Shown here: in pieces, positions 42,428-52,046 of the stretch
Layout of the letters: every line of letters begins with the position of its first letter
Position numbering within the stretch: the first letter of the stretch is position 1
Assembly (NCBI RefSeq): GCF_035958815.1
Contig: NZ_CP108383.1
Location: forward strand, 8,680,001-8,744,000
Direction: 5' to 3'
Source of the DNA: Nocardia sp. NBC_01327
Lineage (GTDB): Bacteria > Actinomycetota > Actinomycetes > Mycobacteriales > Mycobacteriaceae
DNA length: 64,000 nucleotides
Made by a program: the position numbers and the translations under genes
The notes under the pieces: model-generated
Told to the model about the DNA's origin: nothing
Database searches by the model: none
The model's input: the letters and a program-made list of their open reading frames with translations, nothing else

Positions 42428-44439
42428 GACGCGTTGCTCTCCTGGGAATCAGCGGTAATGATGCGGGCCAGCAGCTGTTCCAGCTTGACCTGGGCACCGG
42501 GTTCGACGAGTAATTCGACACGACCCGCGATGGGGGCGGTGAGCGTGTGCTCCATTTTCATGGCCTCCACGATCACGATCGGGGTACCGGCGGCCACCTC
42601 GGCGCCGGAGAGTGCGGGCACCGCGATGACGGAACCCGGCATGGGACTGGTGATTTCGGCATCACCCACATGTTCGCCGCCGCCGCGAATATCGGCGTCG
42701 GCGACCTCGCGGAGCTGGGCGACGCCGGTGGTATCGGCGACCCAGAGCTGACCGGCGGCGGCGGCGACGCGATAGCGGCTGCGCAGACCGGCCAGGGTGA
42801 CGGTCAGCCCCTGGTCATCGGCTTCGGCTGTGAGCGAAGACTTTTCACCGTCGTCCAGTCGAACCGAACCCTGCTCAGGGGTTCCGGACAGCGCCACGTG
42901 CACGGTGCGGTCGCCGCCGATCAGCCGGAATACCGTGTCCGCGTGCTGCCCGACCCGCCAGCCGCTCGGTATCGTCCACGGATCGTTCGCGGTGCTCGGC
43001 CACCGGCGCAGCCAGAGATCGGTGGCCGCCGCGACGAACTGCGCATCGGTGACCGGGGCGGGGAGGAAGTCGACAGCGCGACGATCCAGCAGACCGGTAT
43101 CCAGGTGTCCCGCGCGCACATCGGGATCGGCGAGCAGGAAGCGCAGGAAGTCGATATTGGCCCGCACCCCGAGAATCTGGGTATCCCGCAGCGCCGCATC
43201 GAGTTTCGTCAGCGCGGCGGCGCGCTCCGGAGCGTAGGCGATGACCTTGGACAGCATCGGGTCGTAGTCGGCGCCGACGACGGTTCCGGCACGCAGGCCC
43301 GAATCGACCCGCACGCCTTTGCCTTCCGGTTCGGTCAGCGCCAGCACGGTGCCGCCGGTCGGCAGGAAGCCGCGGCCCGGATCCTCGGCGTACACGCGGG
43401 CTTCGACGGCGTGCCCGGTGAGCTTGATGTCCTCCTGGCTGACCGCCAGCTTCTGCCCGGCGGCAATGCGGACCTGGCATTCCACCAGATCCACGCCGGT
43501 GACCAGTTCGGTCACCGGATGTTCCACCTGCAGCCGGGTATTCATCTCCATGAAGAAGAACTCGTCGGGCGTATCGGCGGAGACGATGAATTCGACAGTG
43601 CCCGCGCCGACGTAATCGACGCTGCGCGCGGTATTGCAGGCGGCCGCGCCGATCCGGGCGCGGGTCTTGGCGTCCAGCAGCGGTGACGGCGCTTCCTCGA
43701 TCACCTTCTGGTGCCGGCGCTGCAGGCTGCATTCACGCTCGCCCAGGTGCAGCACCTGGCCGAATTCGTCGGCCAGGATCTGGACCTCGATATGCCTGGG
43801 GCGGTTGACGAATCGCTCCAGGAAGAGAGTGTCGTCGCCGAAAGCCGAGGCGGCTTCGCGCCGGGCGCTGGCCAGCGCCTCGGGCAGCAGGGCGGGGTCC
43901 TCCACCCGCCGCATGCCCTTACCGCCGCCGCCGGCGGACGGCTTGACCAGTACCGGATAACCGATATCCGTTGCCGCCTCGATCAATTCGGCATCGGTGA
44001 GGCCGGGGCGCGCGATACCGGGCACCACCGGGACACCGTAGGCCGCGACCGCGTTCTTGGCGGTGATTTTATCGCCCATGACCTCGATGGCCCGGGTAGG
44101 CGGGCCGAGGAAGACGATGCCCGCCTGCTCGAGCGCCGCGGCGAAGGCCGGATTCTCCGACAGGAAGCCGTATCCCGGGTGCACGGCCTGCGCTCCGGAG
44201 CGCTCGGCCGCCGCGACGACCTTGGCGATATCCAGGTAGGACTCGCGGGCGGGAGCGGGTCCGAGTCGTACGGCGACATCCGCCTCGTGCACGTGGCGGG
44301 CATGCACATCGGCATCGCTGTACACCGCGACCGAGCGAATTCCCATGGCGCGCAGGGTGCGAATGACCCGCACGGCGATCTCACCGCGATTGGCGACCAG
44401 CACCGTATCGAAGGCGACGGGGTGTGCTTTGTTCATCAT
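42424..44439 (-). CDS. accA1: Biotin-dependent acyl-CoA carboxylase alpha chain (3-methylcrotonyl-CoA carboxylase)
   Basis: This 671-residue subunit contains a biotin carboxylase domain (ANRGEIAVRVIR at the start, the glycine-rich GGGGKGMR, EMNTRLQVEHPVTE), a linker, and a C-terminal biotinyl domain with EAMKMEH (biotinylated K628). With AccD1 it carboxylates 3-methylcrotonyl-CoA in leucine breakdown. I chose the ATG at 44439; a GTG at 44448 that overlaps the accD1 stop is equally possible. The 3' end overlaps fadE19 by ATGA. Confidence 0.93.
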   Translation of the reverse strand: MMNKAHPVAFDTVLVANRGEIAVRVIRTLRAMGIRSVAVYSDADVHARHVHEADVAVRLGPAPARESYLDIAKVVAAAERSGAQAVHPGYGFLSENPAFAAALEQAGIVFLGPPTRAIEVMGDKITAKNAVAAYGVPVVPGIARPGLTDAELIEAATDIGYPVLVKPSAGGGGKGMRRVEDPALLPEALASARREAASAFGDDTLFLERFVNRPRHIEVQILADEFGQVLHLGERECSLQRRHQKVIEEAPSPLLDAKTRARIGAAACNTARSVDYVGAGTVEFIVSADTPDEFFFMEMNTRLQVEHPVTELVTGVDLVECQVRIAAGQKLAVSQEDIKLTGHAVEARVYAEDPGRGFLPTGGTVLALTEPEGKGVRVDSGLRAGTVVGADYDPMLSKVIAYAPERAAALTKLDAALRDTQILGVRANIDFLRFLLADPDVRAGHLDTGLLDRRAVDFLPAPVTDAQFVAAATDLWLRRWPSTANDPWTIPSGWRVGQHADTVFRLIGGDRTVHVALSGTPEQGSVRLDDGEKSSLTAEADDQGLTVTLAGLRSRYRVAAAAGQLWVADTTGVAQLREVADADIRGGGEHVGDAEITSPMPGSVIAVPALSGAEVAAGTPIVIVEAMKMEHTLTAPIAGRVELLVEPGAQVKLEQLLARIITADSQESNAS

Positions 44440-44444
44440 CTCGA

Positions 44445-46031
<1,587 letters not shown>

Positions 46032-46144
46032 TCGCTCCGCCTCTCCGCGCGGGCCATCCGGCCCATTCGGTTAATCACCAATAACTGGAATTTAAGATAA
46101 TCTGCACTAACCGAGTTGTCCAGGACCGAGGAAGGGAGACCACG
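46032..46144. promoter_or_regulatory. Shared promoter/operator region of the leucine operon and its TetR gene
   Basis: The 113 bases between the divergent starts contain an AT-rich core (about 46072-46112) unlike the surrounding GC-rich DNA. CGGTTA near 46070 and TAACCG near 46110 form an imperfect inverted pair flanking that core, a plausible place for the divergent repressor to bind. The exact operator is not certain. Confidence 0.5.
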
Positions 46145-46738
46145 GTGACCAGCAGCGACACCGTCGCCCCGACGCGGCGCGAACAGCTCAAAGCGCAGCG
46201 CAGGCAGCAGTTGCTGGATGCGGGAGCGCGGCTCATCGCCGATCGCGGTTTCCTGGGGATGCGTCTCGATGACCTGGGTGCGGCCGCGGGCATCAGCGGC
46301 CCGGCGGTCTACCGCCACTTCCCCAATAAGGAAGCGCTCTTGGTCGAGCTGCTGGTGGGCATCAGTCAGCGGCTGCTCGACGGCGGCCGAGCGGTGGCAG
46401 CCGAGGCCCCCACGCCCGCCCGAGCGCTCGATGCCCTCATCGACTTCCACCTCGACTTCGCCCTGGGCGAGCCCGAACTCATTCGCATCCAGGACCGCGA
46501 CCTGGAAAACCTCCCCGACTCGGCCCGCCGCCAAGTCCGCCGCACCCAGCGCCAGTACGTAGAAGTCTGGGTAGCCGTCCTCCGCGACCTCTACCCCGCC
46601 CTCCCAGAGGCCACCGCCCGAGTCCAAGCCCACGCCACCTTCGGCCTGATCAACTCCACCCCCCACAGCGCCCCCGCCGCAACGGCCACCCGCGCCCGCC
46701 CGGTCCTGCGCCGCATGGCTTTAGCCGCCCTCGGCTGA
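46145..46738 (+). CDS. TetR-family regulator of the leucine-catabolic operon
   Basis: The protein has 197 residues with an N-terminal TetR helix-turn-helix (about 15-65: LDDLGAAAGISGPAVYRHFPNKEAL) and an effector domain with little similarity. It starts with GTG just after a GGAAGGGAG ribosome binding site. Its place, divergent from accD1, matches Rv2506 of M. tuberculosis, so it likely represses accD1-aacS until a CoA intermediate binds. The last 200 bases use C-ending codons almost exclusively and include several Ala/Pro-rich stretches. Confidence 0.9.
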   Translation: MTSSDTVAPTRREQLKAQRRQQLLDAGARLIADRGFLGMRLDDLGAAAGISGPAVYRHFPNKEALLVELLVGISQRLLDGGRAVAAEAPTPARALDALIDFHLDFALGEPELIRIQDRDLENLPDSARRQVRRTQRQYVEVWVAVLRDLYPALPEATARVQAHATFGLINSTPHSAPAATATRARPVLRRMALAALG

Positions 46739-46746
46739 CCGCGTCC

Positions 46747-46861
46747 CCGTCATCCCGGCATGCCCACCCTCGTCATCCCGGCATGGTTTGGCCGGGATCC
46801 ACTCAGGCCGCGCAAGTCTCAAGGGTGTGGATCCCGGCCAAAAGCGCGCCGGGATGACGGG
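46747..46861. repeat. CGTCATCCCGGC-type repeat with long inverted arms
   Basis: The motif CGTCATCCCGGCAT occurs twice in direct orientation (46748-46761 and 46771-46784). A large inverted repeat joins 46771-46802 to 46827-46859: CGTCATCCCGGC...GGCCGGGATCCAC against GTGGATCCCGGCC...GCCGGGATGACG. It lies between the 3' ends of the convergent TetR and MarR genes, so it may act as a terminator, but the doubled motif also suggests a dispersed palindromic repeat. Confidence 0.8.
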
Positions 46862-46869
46862 GGTGGCGT

Positions 46870-47334
46870 TCAATTCTGTTGGGCGGCTGTGGATTTGCGA
46901 GCGGTGGCGAGGATTGCGGCGACTGTGGGGTCGGATTCCGCCGCTTCGGCGAGGGCTGCGGTGAGGGTTTCCTCGTAGCTGGGGCTCGCCTGCTGGTAGC
47001 GGGTGCGACCGGCGTCGGTGAGGACGGTGTAGACGCCGCGTTTGTCATCGGGGCAGAGGTCTCGGTAGGTGAGGTCGGCGGCATTGAGGCGCATGACGAG
47101 GCGGGTGACCGAGCTTTGGTTGAGACCCAGTTTCGCGGCCAGGTCCTGCATGCGGAGTTCGTTGTCGGGGGCCTCGTCGAGGAAGACGAGGGCCCGGTAT
47201 TCGGAAAGACCCAGGCCGTGGCTGCGCTGCAGCGCGGCGGTCAGGCGGGTTTCGACGTGGGCGTGCAGGGTGAGCATGCGGTTCCACATCTGCGGATCGC
47301 CGGCCACTGCGGTGGGGCTGACACGGGATGGCAT
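46870..47334 (-). CDS. MarR-family regulator
   Basis: This 154-residue winged-helix regulator has the MarR core LRMQDLAAKLGLNQSSVTRLVMRLNAADLTYR and a basic wing (CPDDKRGVYTVLTDAG). The ATG follows GAGGAG closely. It is divergent from an SMR exporter pair, with a 111-base region carrying palindromic sites, so it very probably represses the exporter and itself, with release by a small toxic ligand. Confidence 0.9.
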   Translation of the reverse strand: MPSRVSPTAVAGDPQMWNRMLTLHAHVETRLTAALQRSHGLGLSEYRALVFLDEAPDNELRMQDLAAKLGLNQSSVTRLVMRLNAADLTYRDLCPDDKRGVYTVLTDAGRTRYQQASPSYEETLTAALAEAAESDPTVAAILATARKSTAAQQN

Positions 47335-47375
47335 GGGACTCCTCGATTCCTCCGGGCGGGGGTTGACATGAGTTT

Positions 47376-47424
47376 ACTTGTACATGCATGCTTCTTGCTA
47401 CAAAGAACTTGCATATACATGCAA
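47376..47424. promoter_or_regulatory. Two related candidate MarR operators
   Basis: The palindrome TTGCATATACATGCAA (47409-47424) has perfect 6-bp arms. A related ACTTGTACATGCATGC lies at 47376-47391. Both share ACTTG and ATGCA and are AT-rich against the local background. A TTGACA hexamer at 47363-47368 in the exporter direction could be the -35 element, with the first site just after it. Confidence 0.62.
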
Positions 47425-47445
47425 CTACTTGATCAGGAGTCTCCC

Positions 47446-47784
47446 ATGGCATGGGTTTATTTGCTGATCGCTTCGGTGTTCGAGGTGGTATTCGCCTTGG
47501 GCACCAATGCGACACAGGGTTTCACGGTGCTCGGACCCTCGGTGCTGACCGCGCTGGCCGCGGCGGGCGGGATCTTCTTCCTGAGCCTGGCGCTGAAATC
47601 GCTCGATGTGGGTGTCGGCTACACCGTATGGACCGGGATCGGTTCCGTGGGCACGGTCATCCTCGGGTCGATCGTCTTCCACGAGGCGGTGACGCCCGCG
47701 AAGGTGGCGGCCTTCGTGCTGATCATCGGCGGCGTGCTCGGCCTCAAGGTCGCCGACAAGCTCGCCACGTCGAGCGCCGCCTGA
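47446..47784 (+). CDS. SMR-family small exporter subunit 1 (SugE/Gdx-like)
   Basis: This is a 112-residue protein with four membrane segments. The conserved glutamate in the first segment (E14 in SVFEVVFALGTNAT) binds the cation. The VGYTVWTGIGSVG block is that of the SugE/Gdx group (guanidinium and quaternary-amine exporters) rather than EmrE. The ATG at 47446 is preferred because AGGAG lies six bases upstream. A closely similar second subunit follows 37 bases later, so the pair probably forms a heterodimer. Confidence 0.88.
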   Translation: MAWVYLLIASVFEVVFALGTNATQGFTVLGPSVLTALAAAGGIFFLSLALKSLDVGVGYTVWTGIGSVGTVILGSIVFHEAVTPAKVAAFVLIIGGVLGLKVADKLATSSAA

Positions 47785-47821
47785 TTCCCCTTCAACACAA
47801 CAGCTTCCAAGGAGTGCCGTC

Positions 47822-48142
47822 ATGGCTTGGGGTTATCTGCTCATCGCCGCCGTATTCGAAATCGCGTTCGCACTGGGAACCAATGCCACCAAGGGGTTCA
47901 CCCGCCTGTGGCCGTCGGTGTTCACCCTGCTGGCCGCGGCGGGCGGGATATTCATGTTGAGTCTGGCGTTGCGGACGCTGGATGTCGGTGTGGGGTACAC
48001 GGTCTGGACCGGGATCGGATCGATCGGCACGGTCGTGCTCGGCGCGCTGATCTACAAGGAGAAGATCACCGTGCCGAAGCTGATCTCGTTCGCGGCCATC
48101 ATCGCGGGCGCGATCACCCTGCGCATTGCCTCGGGCGGATAG
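47822..48142 (+). CDS. SMR-family small exporter subunit 2
   Basis: This 106-residue four-segment protein is the paralog of the preceding gene, beginning MAWGYLLIAAVFEIAFALG with the same glutamate at position 13 and the same VWTGIGSIG signature. A ribosome binding site (AAGGAG) precedes the ATG. Paired SMR proteins usually act as antiparallel heterodimers driven by the proton gradient. The stop codon lies within a 21-base tandem duplication. Confidence 0.88.
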   Translation: MAWGYLLIAAVFEIAFALGTNATKGFTRLWPSVFTLLAAAGGIFMLSLALRTLDVGVGYTVWTGIGSIGTVVLGALIYKEKITVPKLISFAAIIAGAITLRIASGG

Positions 48143-48166
48143 CCGATCGCCTCGGGCGGATAACCG
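48125..48166. repeat. 21-base tandem duplication across the SMR stop codon
   Basis: Two copies, 48125-48145 and 48146-48166, differ at only two positions (ATTGCC/ATCGCC and TAGCC/TAACC). The first copy encodes the last residues and stop of the SMR gene; the second carries a further in-register copy just outside. Confidence 0.85.
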
Positions 48167-48174
48167 AATCCCGC

Positions 48175-48618
48175 TCACGCACCGCGGAGTTCACGCTCCG
48201 CGGTGCGCAGCACCATGAGGAAGCCCTGATGAATCGCGGGCAGAAACATATACGTGCACAACCCCGGCAGTACCGGCGAGGCGATCTCGAAGGTCGAGAA
48301 CCAGCGCACCCGCGTGCCGCGCGCCACCTGCTTGAAGGAGATGAATCCCTCCTGATGCCGCAGCGGCGGAACGGATTTCAACAGCCGATAGCGCATGAGC
48401 TCGTTCGGCGTGTACTCGACGATCTCCTCGGTGAGCCGGATGAGCGGCGTGACTATCAGCCGGACCGCGCCCTTGCCGTGGCCGGCGGTATCACCGGGAC
48501 GCACCAGGGTGACCCGGCGCACCAGCGGAACCCGCTGGTAATTGGTCGCGTCGGTGAGCCAATCGAAGACATCGGGCAGGGGTGCTCGGATGGTGCGCTC
48601 AACATCGACCGTGCGCAT
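48175..48618 (-). CDS. SRPBCC (START-like) family protein
   Basis: This 147-residue protein has the beginning (VERTIRAPLPDVFDWLTDATNYQRV) and the beta-strand pattern of the polyketide cyclase/SRPBCC ligand-binding fold. Such proteins bind hydrophobic ligands; the ligand here is unknown. It is on the minus strand, converging on the SMR genes with a gap of 32 bases, and stands apart from the MpaB-type gene by 104 bases. Confidence 0.8.
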   Translation of the reverse strand: MRTVDVERTIRAPLPDVFDWLTDATNYQRVPLVRRVTLVRPGDTAGHGKGAVRLIVTPLIRLTEEIVEYTPNELMRYRLLKSVPPLRHQEGFISFKQVARGTRVRWFSTFEIASPVLPGLCTYMFLPAIHQGFLMVLRTAERELRGA

Positions 48619-48722
48619 GCCGGCTCCGTTCTGATCTCGCCCGAACCTCCGGGCAGCCTACGAGATCCTACGGTCGGGCGGCGAAATAAACACGCCACAG
48701 TGTAGTAACGGTGAGCGCCGAA

Positions 48723-49658
48723 TCAAATGAGCGCCTTGTGCTTTCGCAGCCGATGGCGCACGTCCGCCATCATCGAACGGGTGCCCGCGGTGCGAATGAA
48801 CCTGGGTATGAATCGATTGACGAAACCGACGAAGAGGAACAGGTTTTCGAAGCGGCGCTGATCGGTCGCGGTCCACTCGACGCCCATCATGTCGCGGAAG
48901 TGCGGCGCCAGGAAGCCGGCGGTGAGGAAGCGCAGCAGACCGCCGAAGAGCAATCGCAGATACCAGTGGATCATTCGCAGATGCAGCAGGTCCTCGACAT
49001 AGGCGCGCACCTTCTCATCGACGACGGACTGCTCGACGGCCAGGTTCCAGTACTCGCCGAATTCGGCGCGGGTTGCGGGCCACATCTCCTCGGTGACCTG
49101 CAGCGTCGTACCCAGCGGGGCGGACGTGCGGTAGAAGTCCTCGGCCTGCTCCGGACTCATTCTGCCGTTCAGCAGCTGATAGGAGTCCTCGAAGCCGACA
49201 TACAGGCACGCCGCCACCCACAGCTGCAGATTGCGGTCGAAGGCGTTGTACTTCACGGCCGCGCCGGGCTCCGACTTCACCTGGCGGTGCGCCACATTCA
49301 CCGCCTCCCGGAAGGCCACCCGCTCCTGCGGCGTGCCCAGGATGGCGACCGCGAGATAGGACGCCGTGGTGCGCAGGCGTTTCCAGGGATGCACCATGAG
49401 CGCGCCGGATTCCACCCGGCTCTCGGCGACGCCGTGGCCGACACCGGGGCGGGTCATCTGCATGGCGACATTCGCCGCCGCGCCCGCGAATTGCCAGAAG
49501 TCGAGGGCGTCCGCCAGCGCGGGCGGGCGCTTGGTCTGCGAGCGATGAACTCCGGGGATGTGCACGCGGGTCTGCTCGGTCGTCAATCCCGCACCCCCGG
49601 GAAACGACCTCCCGTCATGCGGAAACGACTCGAAGGGCTGCGCTGCCGCCGATGTCAT
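48723..49658 (-). CDS. MpaB-family (DUF2236) oxygenase-like protein
   Basis: The 311-residue protein belongs to the oxygenase MpaB family, related to latex-clearing proteins and common in mycolic actinomycetes. Characteristic parts are SGALMVHPWKRLRTTASYLAVAI, HRQVKSEPGAAVKYNAFD, and LQLWVAACLYVGFED, with a hydrophobic stretch near RLLFGGLLRFLTAGFLAP. I chose the ATG at 49658 (AAAGGA upstream) over an ATG 36 bases earlier. It is divergent from the mce operon with a 214-base gap; a role in lipid oxidation is a guess from context. Confidence 0.82.
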   Translation of the reverse strand: MTSAAAQPFESFPHDGRSFPGGAGLTTEQTRVHIPGVHRSQTKRPPALADALDFWQFAGAAANVAMQMTRPGVGHGVAESRVESGALMVHPWKRLRTTASYLAVAILGTPQERVAFREAVNVAHRQVKSEPGAAVKYNAFDRNLQLWVAACLYVGFEDSYQLLNGRMSPEQAEDFYRTSAPLGTTLQVTEEMWPATRAEFGEYWNLAVEQSVVDEKVRAYVEDLLHLRMIHWYLRLLFGGLLRFLTAGFLAPHFRDMMGVEWTATDQRRFENLFLFVGFVNRFIPRFIRTAGTRSMMADVRHRLRKHKALI

Positions 49659-49773
49659 GTCAGTCCTTTCGCACCGAATGGCTGAATGATCCATAACTTA
49701 GAACCAGCCCGAGGCTTGGTCAATAGCCATTTTCCGCCACAAACATGCTGCCCATGAAGGATGAATCCAGTTT

Positions 49774-49788
49774 ACGGAAACCTTCCGC
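49774..49788. promoter_or_regulatory. Candidate operator upstream of the mce operon
   Basis: TACGGAA-ACC-TTCCGCA (about 49774-49790) is a near-perfect inverted repeat whose core CGGAA/TTCCG is exact (49775-49779, 49783-49787). It lies about 85 bases before the first gene of the mce operon, between divergent genes, and could bind the tandem-TetR regulator encoded at the operon's end. Confidence 0.45.
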
Positions 49789-49872
49789 ATACAGAAGAAT
49801 GATGGGTAACATACGCCGTTGCGACCCGTCACTCGAACCGATGGGCTGCGGTCAAGGAAGGAATCTGCGCGC

Positions 49873-50097
49873 ATGCTGCAACGGCTCGATCGCATCTTGA
49901 GCTACGAGATGAAGGTCTCCGAGTTCCTCGGAACGCTCATCCTGCTCGGCATCCCCTACGGGCTCGTCGGCGTCATCTGGACGCTCACGCACACCTCGCA
50001 TCTGAAGCAGCTGCACGGCATCGCCGTGATCGTCTCGTTCCTGGGATCGATCGTGTGCTGGCCGGTGCTCACCTTCTCGAATGTGTGCATGACGTAA
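49873..50097 (+). CDS. Small two-segment membrane protein at the head of the mce operon
   Basis: This 74-residue protein has two hydrophobic stretches (about residues 18-38 and 48-68) separated by a short polar loop, HTSHLKQLH. The ATG at 49873 has AAGGAAGGA about ten bases upstream; a longer form starting at 49819 lacks a good site. Its stop codon overlaps the ATG of the next small gene (TAATG), so it is translationally coupled. The function is unknown; a helper of the Mce system is suggested by position only. Confidence 0.72.
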   Translation: MLQRLDRILSYEMKVSEFLGTLILLGIPYGLVGVIWTLTHTSHLKQLHGIAVIVSFLGSIVCWPVLTFSNVCMT

Positions 50098-50285
50098 TGA
50101 TGATTCTGGTCTGGCTCATCGACCTTCTCGTCATGGGAATCAAGGTGCTCGGTGGGCGTATGAAGGTGAATCCCGTTCTCCGCTTCGCACTCTGGACGGC
50201 CGTGCTCAGCACGTTCGCCGCCGGCGTCGCGGTCCTGGGCTTTCTGCTGGTGCTGCTGCAGCACCATCTCCACAACCTCGCGTAA
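50097..50285 (+). CDS. Second small membrane protein of the mce operon
   Basis: This 62-residue protein has hydrophobic segments at about residues 1-17 and 32-56. Start (ATGATG at 50097) overlaps the previous stop. yrbEA begins nine bases after its stop. Together with the preceding gene it forms a short membrane-protein pair ahead of the permease genes. I do not recognise a family. Confidence 0.68.
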   Translation: MMILVWLIDLLVMGIKVLGGRMKVNPVLRFALWTAVLSTFAAGVAVLGFLLVLLQHHLHNLA

Positions 50286-50293
50286 GGGGTGCG

Positions 50294-51175
50294 ATGTCGA
50301 CCACCACCGAAGAGCCGCGCAGTCGCGTCGGGCCACCGGTCCCGGAGCACGGTGAGCTCGCCCGGATCGGCGAGAGTCTGGCCGGACTCTGGCGCCGCCA
50401 TCCGCAGCAGTCACTGGAGACCCTCGGCCGGCAGGTGCTGCTGGGCCGGGAAGCCCTGGTGCAGTTGATCGTTTCGATTGCCCGGCGGCGCTTTCCGTAT
50501 CGGGAGTTCATCAAGCAGTGCGCATTCATGACCAGCGTGTCGGCCGCACCGACCGTGCTGGTCGCCATTCCCATCGCGGTGGTGGTCTCGATTCAGGTGG
50601 GCGCGCTGGTGAACCAGGTCGGTGCGACCACCTTCATCGGCGCGGTCGCCGGGCTGGGCATCATCCGGCAGGGTGCGCCGCTGGTCACCTCGCTCATGAT
50701 CGCGGGTGCGGTCGGGTCGGCCATTACCGCCGATCTCGGCTCCCGGACCATTCGCGAGGAGATCGACGCCATGATGGTGATGGGCGTGGATCCGGTGCGG
50801 CGCCTGGTGGCGCCGCGACTGCTGGCGGCGGTGCTGGTGAGCATGCTGCTGTGCGGGTTCATCGTCTTCGTGGGCTTCGGCACCGCCTACATGTTCAATG
50901 TCTATGCGCAGCAGGGAACTCCGGGTTCGTTCATCGGATCGTTCGCCTCGTTCGCGGTCGCGAACGACCTCGTCATCGCGCTGGTGAAGGCCGCCATCTT
51001 CGGAGTGCTGACGGCAATCATCGCCTGCGACACGGGATTACACGCGCACGGCGGCCCCGGAGGCGTTGCGAATGCGGTGAATTCGGCGGTGGTCAGTTCC
51101 GCGCTCATGCTCTTCGCCACCAATGTCATTCTGACGCAGCTCTACAACACCTTCTTCCCGACGAAGGTGGTGTGA
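50294..51175 (+). CDS. yrbEA: YrbEA, MlaE-type permease of the mce transporter
   Basis: This 293-residue integral membrane protein is the first MlaE-family permease of the Mce lipid importer. Visible landmarks are an amphipathic N-terminal helix and the cytoplasmic EQ-loop-like IREEIDAMMVMGVDPVRRLV that contacts the ATPase. Substrates of actinobacterial Mce systems are sterols, fatty acids or mycolates. The gene is one base from yrbEB. The ATPase MceG is not in this window and is normally shared and encoded elsewhere. Confidence 0.95.
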   Translation: MSTTTEEPRSRVGPPVPEHGELARIGESLAGLWRRHPQQSLETLGRQVLLGREALVQLIVSIARRRFPYREFIKQCAFMTSVSAAPTVLVAIPIAVVVSIQVGALVNQVGATTFIGAVAGLGIIRQGAPLVTSLMIAGAVGSAITADLGSRTIREEIDAMMVMGVDPVRRLVAPRLLAAVLVSMLLCGFIVFVGFGTAYMFNVYAQQGTPGSFIGSFASFAVANDLVIALVKAAIFGVLTAIIACDTGLHAHGGPGGVANAVNSAVVSSALMLFATNVILTQLYNTFFPTKVV

Positions 51176-51176
51176 G

Positions 51177-52040
51177 ATGGGCAGCACCTACACTCCCCCG
51201 GCGCTCCGGCCCGTACGCATGGCGAGCAATGCGCTGGCCGCGCCGATCCAGGCGAATCAGCGGCTCGGGCATCAGACGATCACGTTCTTCCAGTCCGTGA
51301 TCGCAATGCCTTTCGTGCTCAAGCACTATCGCAAGGAAGTACTGCGGCTGACCGCCGATGTCGGCTGGGGCAATGGTTCGCTCATCGTGGGCGGCGGCAC
51401 CATCGGCATCGTGGTGGCGCTGTGCGGATTCGCCGGCATCACCGTCGGCATGGAATCGTTCACGGCGCTGAATCTGCTGACCATGAGTCCGCTCACCGGT
51501 GCGATCTCCGGCTTCGCCACCACGCGCGAACTGGCGCCCATCATCGCCACCCTCGCCTTCGCCATTCAGGCCGGCTGCCGGTTCACCGCACAGCTGGGCG
51601 CCATGCGCATCTCCGAGGAGATCGACGCCCTGGAATCCATTGCCATCCGGCCGCTTCCGTATCTGGTGAGCACCCGGATGATCGCCTCGACGCTCACCAT
51701 CATCCCGCTCTACAGCGTGGGCCTGGCGGTGGCGTATCTGGCGACCAAGCTGTCGGTGCTGTTCCTGGGCGGCACCACCTCGGGCACCTACGACCACTAT
51801 TTCTTCCAGTTCCTGCTGGGTCCGGACGTGTTCTGGTCACTGCTCAAAGTCATGATCTTCGTGATGATCTCGACGTTCATCCAGTGCTACTACGGCTATA
51901 TCGCCTCGGGCGGGCCGGAGGGTGTCGGGGTGGCCGCCGGGCGGGCCATCAAGATGGTCATCGTCGTCATGGTGTTCGTGAATCTATTTCTCACCCTTGC
52001 CATCTGGGGCATCGACCCCGGCTTCCGGATTTCGGGGTAG
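51177..52040 (+). CDS. yrbEB: YrbEB, second permease of the mce transporter
   Basis: This 287-residue MlaE-family permease pairs with YrbEA. It has the ATPase-contact motif ISEEIDALESIAIRPLPYLV and the family's multiple membrane segments. It begins directly after the yrbEA stop, and mceA follows six bases later. Together with YrbEA it forms the inner-membrane channel below the MceA-F shuttle. Confidence 0.95.
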   Translation: MGSTYTPPALRPVRMASNALAAPIQANQRLGHQTITFFQSVIAMPFVLKHYRKEVLRLTADVGWGNGSLIVGGGTIGIVVALCGFAGITVGMESFTALNLLTMSPLTGAISGFATTRELAPIIATLAFAIQAGCRFTAQLGAMRISEEIDALESIAIRPLPYLVSTRMIASTLTIIPLYSVGLAVAYLATKLSVLFLGGTTSGTYDHYFFQFLLGPDVFWSLLKVMIFVMISTFIQCYYGYIASGGPEGVGVAAGRAIKMVIVVMVFVNLFLTLAIWGIDPGFRISG

Positions 52041-52046
52041 GCGAAT

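Noticed and set aside
47335..47445. Guanidine riboswitch upstream of the SMR pair
   Set aside because: The region holds two palindromic protein-type sites and no riboswitch-like conserved loops.
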